Source: CAVZBW01 sp963773635 (lineage in GTDB: Bacteria; Actinomycetota; Acidimicrobiia; Acidimicrobiales; RAAP-2). From it: DNA of 64,000 bases. The number at the start of each line of letters is the position of its first letter. The first letter of the stretch is position 1. This document shows positions 27,159 to 36,296 of this stretch, piece by piece. Made by a program: the position numbers and the translations under genes. The stretch spans positions 682,001-746,000 of the forward strand of contig CAVZBW010000005.1 in assembly GCA_963773635.1 (NCBI GenBank), read 5' to 3'. The notes under the pieces were generated by a model. That model was not told where the DNA came from. It did not search any database and saw only the letters and a program-made list of their open reading frames with translations.

Positions 27159-27668
27159 TCAGGCCTCGAAGTCCCCGGCGTTGTAGCGGAGCGCGCGCAG
27201 CACCGAGAAGATCCGGCGAGCCTGCTCCGAGGTGATCCCGGGGTCCTCGAAGACGATCCGGTTGAGCTCGCCCGTGGCCCGCTCGACGAGCTCGCGCCCG
27301 GCCGGGGTGATCTCGGCCAACGTCGTGCGACCGTCCGTGTCGTGTGGCCGGCGCCGCACCAACCCGTCATCCTCGAGTCGGTCCACGGCATTGGTCACGC
27401 TCGCCGGATGCACCTGCAAGCGGGCGCCGAGCATGCTCAGGGGCATCTCGCCGCGACGGGAGAAGCTGAGTAACCGCAGCACCTCGAACCGAGCAAAGGT
27501 CAGGCCAAACGGCCGCAGCACGCGATCGACCCGTGCCAGGTAGACCTGATGGGCGCGGATCACCGACGTCACGGCCGCCATGCCGTCGGCGGCCGACTCC
27601 CATCCGTGCACGCGCCACTGGCGGCGGGCCTCCTCGATGGGGTCGAACGGAAGCGGCGTCGGACCCAT
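27159..27668 (-). CDS. MarR family transcriptional regulator
   Basis: A 169-residue winged-helix regulator: FARFEVLRLLSFSRRGEMPL, SMLGARLQVHPASVTNAVDR (recognition helix), LEDDGLVRRRPHDTDGRTTL (wing) and a C-terminal dimerisation helix. ATG 27668 is preferred; a GTG at 27713 would add 15 residues. It is divergent from icmF, with a perfect 16-bp palindrome between them, so it may control itself, icmF and the SDRs downstream. Confidence 0.88.
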   Translation of the reverse strand: MGPTPLPFDPIEEARRQWRVHGWESAADGMAAVTSVIRAHQVYLARVDRVLRPFGLTFARFEVLRLLSFSRRGEMPLSMLGARLQVHPASVTNAVDRLEDDGLVRRRPHDTDGRTTLAEITPAGRELVERATGELNRIVFEDPGITSEQARRIFSVLRALRYNAGDFEA

Positions 27669-27722
27669 GGGAGTTCCGATCCTATCGGTCGACAGACCAT
27701 AGACCCTGGTCACCCCCCTTTT

Positions 27723-27738
27723 GTGACCGCGCGGTCAC
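27723..27738. promoter_or_regulatory. 16-bp perfect palindrome in the marR/icmF divergent region
   Basis: GTGACCGCGCGGTCAC is fully self-complementary and sits 99 nt upstream of the icmF start and 55 nt upstream of the preferred marR start. A MarR dimer binding such a site would control both genes. The assignment to this MarR is inference. Confidence 0.5.
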
Positions 27739-27836
27739 TTCGGTCGGGCGTGGCCTCGCCATCGCGTCCTGCCCGCGGCGTGCGTCGTCCCGCCTTTCGT
27801 TGGACGTTTTAGTTTGATGTTGTACTATTAGAGGAC

Positions 27837-30800
27837 GTGACGACTCCGCCCGAGCTCCATAGGCCGGTCAACCCCGTGCGCTTCGTGACGGCAGCGAGCC
27901 TCTTCGACGGCCACGACGCAGCGATCAACATCATGCGGCGCCTCCTCCAGGCGCAGGGGGCAGAGGTGGTGCACCTGGGCCACAACCGGTCCGTGGAGGA
28001 GGTGGTGACGGCGGCCGTCGCCGAGGACGCCCAGGGCGTCGCGGTCAGCTCATACCAGGGGGGCCACGTCGAGTACTTCACCTACCTGGTCGAGCGACTG
28101 GCGCAGGCGGGACGCGGCGACGCCCTGGTCTACGGCGGGGGTGGCGGCGTCATCGTTCCCTCCGAGATCGAGCTGCTCGAACGCCGCGGCGTCCGCAGGA
28201 TCTTCTCGCCGGCCGACGGTCAGCGGCTCGGCCTGGCGGCAATGATCAACCTCTTGATCCGCGAATGCGATCGAGATCTCGCGGACGAGCTGCCCGCCGA
28301 CCTCGAGGACCTCTATCTCGGCCGGCCGCACGCCCTGGCAAGAATGCTCACCGGCCTCGAACGTGAGCGCGTCGGCGACGGGGCGTTGGCGGACATCGCG
28401 GCCGCCGCCGCGAGCAACCCCGCCCCGGTGCTGGGGATCACCGGCACCGGAGGATCGGGCAAGTCTTCGCTGACCGACGAGCTCATCCGTCGGTTCCGCC
28501 TCGATCTGGGCGACAAGTTGCGCATCGCCGTCCTCGCCGTCGATCCCACCCGGCGCCGCGGGGGAGCGCTGCTCGGGGACCGCATCCGGATGAACGCGAT
28601 CGACTCGCCGCAGGTCTTCTTCCGTTCGGTTGCCACCCGCGGCTCGGTGGGCGAGTTGCCGTCCTGCCTCCCGCGCCTGATCGAGGCCTGCCGGGCGGGC
28701 GGCTCGGATCTCGTCGTGGTCGAGACCCCCGGAATCGGGCAGGGCGATGCCGCAGTGGTGGACGTGTCCGACCTCTCGCTCTACGTCATGACGCCCGAGT
28801 ACGGTGCCGCCTCCCAGCTCGAGAAGATCGACATGCTGGAGCTCGCCGACGCGGTCGCCATCAACAAGTTCGACCGGCTGGGCGCGGTCGACGCCCTGCG
28901 GGACGTGTGCCGGCAGTGGCGACGCGACCATCCCGTGGGGGCGGCCGGCGAGGAGCCGCCGGTCTTCGGCACGGTGGCCGCCCACTTCAATGACGACGGC
29001 GTCACGGCCCTGTACCAGCACCTCCGCGACAGTCTCCTCAGCCGCGGGCTCCGGGCGCCCACCCCCTCGATGGCACCGGTCGCCGACCGGACGTCGAGCG
29101 CGCGGACCGGGATCGTCCCCTCCGAGCACCGCCGGTACCTCTCGGAGATCGCCGACACCGTGCGCCGCTACCATGCCCGCACGGACGAGCTGTGCACCGC
29201 GGCGAGGCGTGCCCAGCAGTTGGCCGAGACCGTCGCGCTGGCCGCCGAGCACGGGATCGAGGCGGGCGACGTGCCCCACCTGGCCGAATCGCTGCGCGCC
29301 GAGCTGGATCCCGACACGCAGGCGCTCCTGGAGGGGTGGCCGGCGGCGGCCGAAGAGCGCCGGTCGCAGGTGCGCGAATCGCTCTCGGGCACGCCGGTCC
29401 CCCGCGTCGCCTTGCCTCGCTTCCACGACCAGGGCGACCTGCTGCGCTGGCTCCGCTCGGAGAACCTGCCGGGGCGCTTCCCCTACACCGCCGGCGTCTT
29501 CCCGTACCGGCGGGAGGAGGAGGATCCGGCGCGGATGTTCGCCGGCGAGGGCGACGCCTTCCGGACCAACCGCCGGTTCCACCTCCTCGCCGCCGATCAA
29601 CCGGCGACCCGGCTGTCGACCGCCTTCGACTCCGTCACCCTCTACGGCCGCGATCCCACCCCTCGCCCCGACGTCTACGGCAAGGTGGGCACGTCGGGGG
29701 TCTCCATCGCGACCCTGGACGACATGAAGGCCCTCTACGACGGGTTCGACCTCTGCGACCCGGCGACCTCCGTCTCGATGACCATCAACGGGCCGGCGCC
29801 CGCCATCCTCGCCATGTTCTTCAACACCGTCGTGGACCAGCAGTGCGACCGCTTTGCACGGGAGCACGGACGGGAACCGGATGACGAGGAGCGCGCCGCG
29901 GTCGAGGGCAGGGCGCTCGGGGTCGTCCGGGGCACGGTGCAGGCGGACATCCTGAAGGAGGACCAGGGCCAGAACACCTGTATCTTCTCCACCGAGTTTT
30001 CCCTGCGCGCCATGGCCGACGTCCAGGAGTGGTTCATCGCCCGCGGGGTGCGCAACTTCTACTCCGCCTCCATCTCCGGCTACCACATCGCCGAGGCGGG
30101 TGCGAACCCCATCACCCAGCTGGCGTTCACCCTGGCCAACGGATTCACCTACGTGGAGGCCTACCTGGCGCGGGGCATGGACGTCGACGACTTCGCGCCC
30201 AACCTCTCCTTCTTCTTCTCCAACGGCATGGATCCGGAGTACACCGTGATCGGCCGGGTGGCGCGGCGCGTCTGGGCGATCGCCATGAGGGAGCGCTACG
30301 GCGCCAACGAGCGCTCCCAGCGGCTCAAGTACCACGTCCAGACCTCCGGTCGTTCGCTCCACGCGCAGGAGATGTCCTTCAACGACATCCGCACCACCCT
30401 GCAGGCCCTGTGCGCGATCTCCGACAATGCCAACAGCCTGCATACCAACGCATTTGACGAGGCCGTCACCACCCCCACCGAGGACTCCGTCCGCCGGGCC
30501 CTCGCCATCCAGCTCGTGATCAACAAGGAATGGGGGCTGGCGGCCAACGAGAATCCCCTCCAGGGCAGCTTCGTCGTCGAGCAGCTCACGGAGCTGGTGG
30601 AGCGGGCCGTGCTGGACGAGCTGGACCGCATCAGCGAGCGTGGCGGCGTCCTCGGGGCCATGGAGACCGGCTACCAGCGCGGGCGCATCCAGGACGACTC
30701 CATGATCTACGAGCAGCGCAAGCACGACGGCTCGCTGCCCATCGTGGGCGTCAACACCTTTGTCGGGCATCGCCCGATGGCGGAGGTGGAACCCAGCGAG

Positions 30801-31028
30801 CTGGCCCGGGGGACCGAGGAGGAGCGGCAACGCCAGCTGCGCCGCCTCGACGATTTTCGCCGCCGCCATGCCGAGGAGCGCCCCGCCGCCCTCGCCCGGC
30901 TGCAGGAGGCCGCGATCTCGGGCGGAAACGTCTTTGGGGTGCTCATGGACACGGTGCGGCACGCCACCTTGGGAGAGATCACCGCCGCCCTTTTCGAGGT
31001 GGGTGGATCCTTCCGGCGCACTACCTGA
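27837..31028 (+). CDS. icmF: Fused isobutyryl-CoA mutase (B12-binding, G-protein chaperone and mutase domains)
   Basis: A 1,063-residue protein in the IcmF order. Residues ~15-145 are the B12-binding domain with FDGHDAAINIMRR. Residues ~195-420 are the MeaB-like GTPase chaperone with ITGTGGSGKSS. The C-terminal ~580 residues are the acyl-CoA mutase barrel. FPYTAGVFPY and DQGQNTCIFS match IcmF rather than methylmalonyl-CoA mutase; Gln stands in place of the carboxylate-binding Arg. The enzyme interconverts isobutyryl- and n-butyryl-CoA with adenosylcobalamin, and some members also act on pivalyl-CoA. GTG 27837 starts just where similarity begins. No cobalamin riboswitch is seen upstream. Confidence 0.95.
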   Translation: MTTPPELHRPVNPVRFVTAASLFDGHDAAINIMRRLLQAQGAEVVHLGHNRSVEEVVTAAVAEDAQGVAVSSYQGGHVEYFTYLVERLAQAGRGDALVYGGGGGVIVPSEIELLERRGVRRIFSPADGQRLGLAAMINLLIRECDRDLADELPADLEDLYLGRPHALARMLTGLERERVGDGALADIAAAAASNPAPVLGITGTGGSGKSSLTDELIRRFRLDLGDKLRIAVLAVDPTRRRGGALLGDRIRMNAIDSPQVFFRSVATRGSVGELPSCLPRLIEACRAGGSDLVVVETPGIGQGDAAVVDVSDLSLYVMTPEYGAASQLEKIDMLELADAVAINKFDRLGAVDALRDVCRQWRRDHPVGAAGEEPPVFGTVAAHFNDDGVTALYQHLRDSLLSRGLRAPTPSMAPVADRTSSARTGIVPSEHRRYLSEIADTVRRYHARTDELCTAARRAQQLAETVALAAEHGIEAGDVPHLAESLRAELDPDTQALLEGWPAAAEERRSQVRESLSGTPVPRVALPRFHDQGDLLRWLRSENLPGRFPYTAGVFPYRREEEDPARMFAGEGDAFRTNRRFHLLAADQPATRLSTAFDSVTLYGRDPTPRPDVYGKVGTSGVSIATLDDMKALYDGFDLCDPATSVSMTINGPAPAILAMFFNTVVDQQCDRFAREHGREPDDEERAAVEGRALGVVRGTVQADILKEDQGQNTCIFSTEFSLRAMADVQEWFIARGVRNFYSASISGYHIAEAGANPITQLAFTLANGFTYVEAYLARGMDVDDFAPNLSFFFSNGMDPEYTVIGRVARRVWAIAMRERYGANERSQRLKYHVQTSGRSLHAQEMSFNDIRTTLQALCAISDNANSLHTNAFDEAVTTPTEDSVRRALAIQLVINKEWGLAANENPLQGSFVVEQLTELVERAVLDELDRISERGGVLGAMETGYQRGRIQDDSMIYEQRKHDGSLPIVGVNTFVGHRPMAEVEPSELARGTEEERQRQLRRLDDFRRRHAEERPAALARLQEAAISGGNVFGVLMDTVRHATLGEITAALFEVGGSFRRTT

Positions 31029-31168
31029 GTCCACCTACGGAATCGTCCGCGGGGACGACGCGAGGCCCACCTCGACCGCGCCAAGATGTCGGCTGGACCC
31101 GGGCCGATCTCGGATCCCGGATCCCGGATCCACGAGCAAGGCGGATACACGAGCAAGGAGGCATCGGC

Positions 31169-31684
31169 GTGGGCTCCTACCGGATCGTCCCCGACGAGTC
31201 CGTCGCGTGGATCGAGGCGCGCTCGAGCCTCCATCCCATCCACTCGGAGAACCGTGGCCTGGAGGGCTTCGTGGAATTGGAGGTCCTGCCCGGTCCGGCG
31301 GTCGACCTCGGGGCACCGCTGGGAGGGCGGGTCGAGCTCCCGCTGGACCGTCTCAGTTCGGGGAATCCGCTCTATGACCGAGAGATGCGCCGTCGCGTCG
31401 ACGCCCGGCGGTACCCGACGATCAGCGGTGAGTTGACCGCCATGTCGGAGACGGGTCGAGAGAATCGGTACCTTGTCCAAGGCGAGGTGACCCTCCGCGG
31501 GACGACCCGGCGCTACGAGGACGAGATGACCTTGAGCGGGCTGCGGGAGGGCGTCATCTGCCTCGAGGGGGAGCACGTGTTTGACATCAGGGACTTCGGC
31601 ATGGAGCCACCCAAGATCATGATGCTCAGGGTGTACCCCGAGGTGCGGGTGCGCGTGCGCGTGGTAGCGCAAGAGGAGGGATGA
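31169..31684 (+). CDS. YceI-like family protein
   Basis: A 171-residue all-beta protein of the YceI lipocalin-like fold (YRIVPDESVAWIEARSSL at the N terminus, VQGEVTLRGTTRRYEDEMTL in the middle). GTG 31169 has AAGGAGG seven nucleotides upstream. There is no signal peptide, unlike many YceI proteins that bind isoprenoids in the periplasm, so a cytoplasmic role is likely. Its stop overlaps the start of the hypA fragment and it leads the hypCD group, so a role linked to hydrogenase maturation is possible but unproven. Ten-base direct repeats (ACGAGCAAGG) lie just before it. Confidence 0.75.
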   Translation: MGSYRIVPDESVAWIEARSSLHPIHSENRGLEGFVELEVLPGPAVDLGAPLGGRVELPLDRLSSGNPLYDREMRRRVDARRYPTISGELTAMSETGRENRYLVQGEVTLRGTTRRYEDEMTLSGLREGVICLEGEHVFDIRDFGMEPPKIMMLRVYPEVRVRVRVVAQEEG

Positions 31685-31809
31685 TGCACGGGCTCGGGAT
31701 CTGCGAGTCCAACGTCGGTGCCGTCGAAGAGACGGCCGCCGCCCGGCCCGTGGCCAGGGTGCGGGCGAGATGGCTAGCCTGCGACTCGGGCGCCAGAGGG
31801 GAGATCTGA
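31684..31809 (+). pseudogene. hypA: hypA fragment (N-terminal ~30 residues only)
   Basis: A 41-codon frame starting MHGLGICESNVGAVEETAAA and continuing RPVARVRAR. This resembles the first helix and strand of HypA, which begins MHE with a nickel-binding His2. After residue ~30 the similarity ends and a stop follows at 31807-31809, 1 nt before the hypC ATG. The zinc-finger half with two CxxC pairs, normally reaching ~113 residues, is absent. I read it as a deleted hypA whose 5' end is retained between YceI and hypC. It could alternatively be translated as a leader peptide for hypC. Confidence 0.6.
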
Positions 31810-31810
31810 C

Positions 31811-32083
31811 ATGTGCCTCGGCATCCCCGGTGAGGTCATCGAGGTGGTCGACCCGGTCCACCGCCTCGCCCTGGTGGAGGTGGCCGGGGTCCGGCGGAAG
31901 GTCGACTTCGCTCTCCTCGAGGACGAGGAGGTCGGGCCGGGGACCTGGGTCCTGATCCACGTGGGGTTCGCCATGGCCAGGATCGACGAGCGGGAAGCCG
32001 AGATGGCGCTCGAGTCGCTCCGCGTGATGGGTCAGGCCTACCTCGACGAGATCGAAGCCGTCCGGGAATCGCCGATCGGCTGA
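31811..32083 (+). CDS. hypC: Hydrogenase maturation chaperone HypC
   Basis: A 90-residue protein starting MCLGIPGEVIEVVD, with the invariant N-terminal Cys2 that becomes exposed after Met removal. It then shows the OB-fold strand pattern VDFALLEDEEVGPGTWVLIHVGFA. HypC works with HypD to assemble and deliver the Fe(CN)2CO unit of [NiFe] hydrogenase. It is 53 nt upstream of hypD and belongs to a short rightward hyp operon. Confidence 0.95.
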   Translation: MCLGIPGEVIEVVDPVHRLALVEVAGVRRKVDFALLEDEEVGPGTWVLIHVGFAMARIDEREAEMALESLRVMGQAYLDEIEAVRESPIG

Positions 32084-32136
32084 CCCGAGGGGGTCTGGCC
32101 CGGGTCACCAGGGACCGACGAAAGGAGTGAGGGACC

Positions 32137-33273
32137 ATGCGCTTCGTCGACGAGTACCGAGACCCGCGCGCCGCCCGAGCGGCTGTGGCGCGCATCGGTG
32201 AGCTGGCGGGCGACGATCACTTCAAGTTCATGGAGGTGTGCGGCGGTCATACCCACACCATCTATCGCCACGGCATCGAGCATCTCCTGCCAACCTCGGT
32301 GGAGCTCGTGCACGGACCGGGGTGTCCGGTGTGCGTGATCCCGATGGGCCGCATCGACGACGCCATGGCCGTCGCCGGCACGCCGGGGATCATCTTCACC
32401 ACCTTCGGTGACATGATGCGCGTGCCGGGATCGAACGGGAACCTCCTCGAGGCCAAGGCCAAGGGGGCCGACGTCCGGTTCGTCTACTCCCCTCTCGACG
32501 CCTTGAAGGTCGCCCGTGAGCACCCGGGGCGCCAGGTGGTCTTCTTCGCGGTCGGATTCGAGACCACGGCACCGTCGACCGCGCTCACCCTGCTGCGGGC
32601 CGAGCGGGAGGGCGTCGACAACTTCAGCGTCTTTTGCAACCACGTCACGATCGTGCCGCCCATCAAGGCCATCCTCGAGTCACCGGACCTGCGGCTCGAC
32701 GGGTTCCTCGGCCCGGGCCACGTCTCGACCGTGGTCGGTCAGCGACCGTACCGGTTCGTCCCCGAGGTGTACGGCAAGCCGCTCGTCACGGCCGGGTTCG
32801 AGCCGCTCGACATCCTCTCCGCCATCGCCATGCTGCTCGCGCAGATCCGGGAGGGGCGCTGCGAGGTCGAAAACCAGTACACCCGCTGCGTCCGAGACGA
32901 GGGGAATCCCCGCGCCCTGGCGGTCATGGCGGACGTCTTCGAATTGCGACCCCATTTCGAGTGGCGCGGCCTCGGCTTCATCTCCCAGTCCGCCCTCAAG
33001 CTCAACGCCCGGTTCGCGGACTTCGACGCCGAGTCGCGCTTCGACGTCCCAGGAGTCCGCGTCGCCGACCCCAAGGCCTGCCAGTGCGGAGAGGTTCTCA
33101 AGGGCGCGATCAAGCCCTGGGAGTGCAAGGTGTTCGGTACGGCCTGCACGCCCGAGACGCCGATCGGCACCTGCATGGTCTCCTCGGAGGGCGCCTGCGC
33201 GGCGTACTACAACTTCGGCCGCCTGCATCGGGAGGTCGCGCTCGGCGTCGGCGCTGCGAGCCGCCGGCACTGA
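32137..33273 (+). CDS. hypD: Hydrogenase formation protein HypD
   Basis: A 378-residue [4Fe-4S] protein with the full set of signatures: FMEVCGGHTHTIYRHG, GPGCPVCVIP, FFAVGFETTAPSTA, FCNHVTIVPPI and GFLGPGHVST. C-terminal cluster-binding cysteines are in CQCGEVLKGAIKPWECKVFG and TPIGTCMVSSEGACAAYY. It is the scaffold for the Fe(CN)2CO group with HypC and HypE. A strong AAAGGAGTGAGGG site precedes the ATG. It converges on hypF with a 46-nt gap. Confidence 0.96.
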   Translation: MRFVDEYRDPRAARAAVARIGELAGDDHFKFMEVCGGHTHTIYRHGIEHLLPTSVELVHGPGCPVCVIPMGRIDDAMAVAGTPGIIFTTFGDMMRVPGSNGNLLEAKAKGADVRFVYSPLDALKVAREHPGRQVVFFAVGFETTAPSTALTLLRAEREGVDNFSVFCNHVTIVPPIKAILESPDLRLDGFLGPGHVSTVVGQRPYRFVPEVYGKPLVTAGFEPLDILSAIAMLLAQIREGRCEVENQYTRCVRDEGNPRALAVMADVFELRPHFEWRGLGFISQSALKLNARFADFDAESRFDVPGVRVADPKACQCGEVLKGAIKPWECKVFGTACTPETPIGTCMVSSEGACAAYYNFGRLHREVALGVGAASRRH

Positions 33274-33319
33274 GCGCAGAGCACAGGAGGCCGGAGTCGC
33301 CGCTCCCTCCCCCGCCCCG

Positions 33320-35656
33320 CTATTCCCCGGAGAGCGCGGCCACGGCCGCTTGCCCCACGCTGATTCCGCCATCGTTGGGAGGGATCACCCGGTGGGTCAG
33401 CACCTCGAGACCCCGCGCCTCGAGGTGATCGACGACGACCTCGGTCAGGCGCACGTTCTGGAAGACCCCGCCGGAGAGCGCAACGGTGTCGAGACCATGG
33501 CGAGAGGCCAGCTCGGAGGCCAGGTTCGCCACACCGAGACCCAGCCCCTCGTGGAAGCCCGCCGCCACGCGGCCCGCCGCCACGCCGTCGTCGAGGTCGC
33601 GACGGATGGCCGCGAGCGCCGGGGAGGGATCGAGCACCATCGTCCCCTCGCGCTCGACGATCTCCACGGGGTACACGGGTGATCGGCCCCGGTCCTCGCG
33701 TCGCGCCAACGCCTCCAGCTCGATGGCCGCCTGACCCTCGTAGCTGACCCGTGCGCGCAGCCCCATGAGGGCGGACACCGCGTCGAAGAGGCGTCCGGCG
33801 CTCGTGGTGCTCGGACCCGCACCGCGCGCCGCAAGCGCGGCCACGGCCGGCCATCGGGAGTCCAGTTGCGCTCCGACCCGAGCCGCCTCCTCCGCCCCCA
33901 GCGCCGTCTGCACCCAGGCCACCGCCATGCGCCACGGCTCCCGGATCGCCGCCACTCCGCCCGGCATCGTGACCTTCGCCAGGTGACCCACCCGCTCGTA
34001 GGCGGAGAGCTCCGTCACCAGGAACTCGCCCCCCCACAGATCGCCGTCGTCCCCGAGTCCGAGCCCGTCGAAGGCAACGCCCAGGAGCCGCCCGGTCCGG
34101 TGGTGCTCGACCATGCAGGAGACGACGTGCGCGTGGTGATGCTGGACCGGCCAGGGCCGCAGACCGGAGTCGAGCGCCCATTTGGTCGAGAGATACTCGG
34201 GGTGGAGGTCGTGGGCCACCACCTCCGGGCGCGCACCGAACAGCTCGCAGAGATGCCGAGTCGCCTGGAGAAAGGACCGGTAGGTGGCGAGGTGCTCGAG
34301 ATCGCCGAGGTGATGGCTCGGCACGACCGAGCGGCCCCTGACGACGGACACCGTGCTCTTGAGCTCGGCGCCAACCGCCAGGACCTGGCGGCGGGCGGGC
34401 TCGGGGAGGTCCAAGGGCTCGGGCGCGTAGCCCCGCGACCGGCGCATCACCTGCGGAGCCGCCGCGCTCGCCCGCACCACCGAGTCGTCGCAGCGGATGT
34501 GGATCGGGCGATCGTGCGTCAAGAAGCCGTCGACGAGGGGACCGAGACGGTCGAAGGCGTCGGACTCGACGTGGGCGATCGGGTCGTCGGAGAGGTTGCC
34601 ACTCGTCATCACGAGGGGTCGGGCCGTCCCGATCGACAACAGATGGTGCAGGGGGGTGTAGGCGAGCAGCAGACCGACCTCGGGCAACCCGGGCGCCACT
34701 CCGTTCGCCAGGGCCGCGCCGTCGCGCTTGGCGACGAGGACGACGGGCCGGCGAGGCGACAAGAGCTCCCGGGCTCCGGGGTCGGTCAATCGACCGAGGC
34801 TGTTCGCCTGGTCCAGCCCTCCCACCATGACCGCGAATGGCTTGTCGTCCCTCGCCTTGCGCCGGCGCAGCGACGCGACGGCACGATCGCTCGTGGCGTC
34901 GACCGCCAGGTGGTAGCCGCCGATGCCCTTCACGGCCACCACCTTCCCGTCCAGGAGGGCCTCGACGGCTGCCCCGACCGCCTCGTCACCGTCGACCAGC
35001 CGCCGCCCGGCGGGGTCGCACCAGATCACCCGGGGACCGCACTCGGGGCAGGCGTTGGGCTGGGCGTGGAAACGACGACTCCCCGGGTCCTCGTACTCGG
35101 CCTGGCACGCCGCGCACATCTCGAACGCCGACATGGTGGTCGAAGCGCGGTCGTAGGGGACGGAGGTCACGATGGTGTAGCGGGGCCCGCAGTCGGTGCA
35201 GTTGGTGAACGGGTAGCGGTACCGGCGGTTGCTCGGATCCCCCAGCTCGGCGAGGCACTCGTCGCACGTGGCGGCGTCGACGGTCACCGGAACGTCGGGC
35301 ATGCCGCGTGCACCGCTCCGCTCGATCCTGAATTCGGTCCAACCGGCGAGCTCCTCGGCGGCAGTCACGTGCACGGACTCGACAACCGCCAGCGGGGGCG
35401 GCGTCTCGGCGACGATCCGGCACAGCTCTTTCAGCGCCTGGCGGTCGCCCTCCGCCTCGATGAGAACGCCCTGGGAGTCGTTGCGAACGAAGCCGGCGAG
35501 ACCGAGCCCGACGGCCTGCCGGTAGACAAACGGTCGGAACCCGACGCCCTGCACGGTCCCGGTCACCCGGATGCGTCGCCGCTCGGCACCCGGGAGGATC
35601 GATGCATGCCCCCCATCGTGAGCGCCGGTCGGCGCCGACCGACCCCGCATTGCCAT
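33320..35656 (-). CDS. hypF: Carbamoyltransferase HypF
   Basis: A 778-residue protein in the canonical order: acylphosphatase domain (RIRVTGTVQGVGFRPFVYRQ), two zinc-finger segments (CDECLAEL, CTDCGP, MCAACQAEY, CPECGP), a YrdC-like domain (GGYHLAVDATSDRAV) and a Kae1-like domain (VQHHHAHVVSC, FDGLGLGDDG). It uses carbamoyl phosphate and ATP to carbamoylate the C-terminal Cys of HypE for cyanide-ligand synthesis. ATG 35656 or 35650 is preferred; the 13 residues further upstream are not family sequence. It is inverted relative to hypCD and separated from hypE by an unrelated sigma-factor locus. Confidence 0.95.
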   Translation of the reverse strand: MAMRGRSAPTGAHDGGHASILPGAERRRIRVTGTVQGVGFRPFVYRQAVGLGLAGFVRNDSQGVLIEAEGDRQALKELCRIVAETPPPLAVVESVHVTAAEELAGWTEFRIERSGARGMPDVPVTVDAATCDECLAELGDPSNRRYRYPFTNCTDCGPRYTIVTSVPYDRASTTMSAFEMCAACQAEYEDPGSRRFHAQPNACPECGPRVIWCDPAGRRLVDGDEAVGAAVEALLDGKVVAVKGIGGYHLAVDATSDRAVASLRRRKARDDKPFAVMVGGLDQANSLGRLTDPGARELLSPRRPVVLVAKRDGAALANGVAPGLPEVGLLLAYTPLHHLLSIGTARPLVMTSGNLSDDPIAHVESDAFDRLGPLVDGFLTHDRPIHIRCDDSVVRASAAAPQVMRRSRGYAPEPLDLPEPARRQVLAVGAELKSTVSVVRGRSVVPSHHLGDLEHLATYRSFLQATRHLCELFGARPEVVAHDLHPEYLSTKWALDSGLRPWPVQHHHAHVVSCMVEHHRTGRLLGVAFDGLGLGDDGDLWGGEFLVTELSAYERVGHLAKVTMPGGVAAIREPWRMAVAWVQTALGAEEAARVGAQLDSRWPAVAALAARGAGPSTTSAGRLFDAVSALMGLRARVSYEGQAAIELEALARREDRGRSPVYPVEIVEREGTMVLDPSPALAAIRRDLDDGVAAGRVAAGFHEGLGLGVANLASELASRHGLDTVALSGGVFQNVRLTEVVVDHLEARGLEVLTHRVIPPNDGGISVGQAAVAALSGE

Positions 35657-35765
35657 GGCCAAAATTCTCGCGCACTTGGGAGCCCGTGGTGGCACGCCAC
35701 CACGTCATGACCGCGTTCGCTGGGCCGCCGACCGCAGGGCGGTCGTACCGCGGCGAACGGGACGC

Positions 35766-36224
35766 CTATCCCCAGCTTGCGCCGGCGGGCTGCCGGATCG
35801 CCACGTTGACTCCGTTGAACAGGTTGGTCGTGGCGATCCACAGCACGAGCGCGGCCAGTTGCCGCTCGTCGTAGTGCTTGGCGACCTCGTCCCAGACCTC
35901 GTCCGGCACAGGGTCGGACCGGTCGCTCAGCCGGGTCATCGCCTCGGCGAGCGCCAGCGCGGCACGCTCGCTGTCGTCGAACCACGGCGCTTCTCTCCAG
36001 GCCGAGACGGCGAAGAGCCGCTCCTCGGTCTCGCCGGCCTTCTTCGCGCCCAGCGCACCGGACACGACACAGAAGCCGCATCCGTTGATCTGGCTCGCCC
36101 GGAGGTGCACCAGCCCCATGGTCTCCTCTGGCAGCCCGACCGACTGCACCACCTTCACCAGCTCTTGGATCGCCTTGGTAGCCTGAGGTAGGACCATCGC
36201 GGGGTTCTTGATGCGTGTGGACAT
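35766..36224 (-). CDS. Carboxymuconolactone decarboxylase/AhpD-like alkylhydroperoxidase
   Basis: A 152-residue helical protein with the redox pair NGCGFCVVSGALGAKKAGET (CxxC). This is the signature of AhpD-like members that reduce peroxides or undergo thiol exchange. It is divergent from an ECF sigma gene, the standard arrangement for ECF41 sigma factors, whose conserved neighbours include this family. A matching promoter lies directly upstream (36270-36296). It is therefore probably the main target of that sigma factor. Confidence 0.9.
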   Translation of the reverse strand: MSTRIKNPAMVLPQATKAIQELVKVVQSVGLPEETMGLVHLRASQINGCGFCVVSGALGAKKAGETEERLFAVSAWREAPWFDDSERAALALAEAMTRLSDRSDPVPDEVWDEVAKHYDERQLAALVLWIATTNLFNGVNVAIRQPAGASWG

Positions 36225-36269
36225 GGGTCCTCCTTGTCACGTCGTGCGGCGTTGCGCCGTCACTGGAAT

Positions 36270-36296
36270 GACGAAACCGAAGAGGAGGATGTGACG
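36270..36296 (-). promoter_or_regulatory. ECF41-type promoter for the AhpD-like gene
   Basis: On the minus strand, CGTCACA (36296-36290) and CGTC (36273-36270) are separated by exactly 16 nt. As I recall, the ECF41 consensus is TGTCACA-N16-CGTC. The -35 element overlaps the divergent sigma start codon, leaving 45 nt from the -10 to the AhpD-like ATG. One -35 base differs from the recalled consensus. Confidence 0.65.

Noticed and set aside
27714..27836. Cobalamin riboswitch upstream of icmF
   Set aside because: The gap is only 123 nt and no B12-box-like sequence was found; the palindrome there fits a protein operator better.
28050..31034. 994-codon open frame antisense to icmF
   Set aside because: It is a shadow of the GC-rich third-position bias of icmF. 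It has no recognisable domain, and the sense protein is a full-length conserved enzyme.
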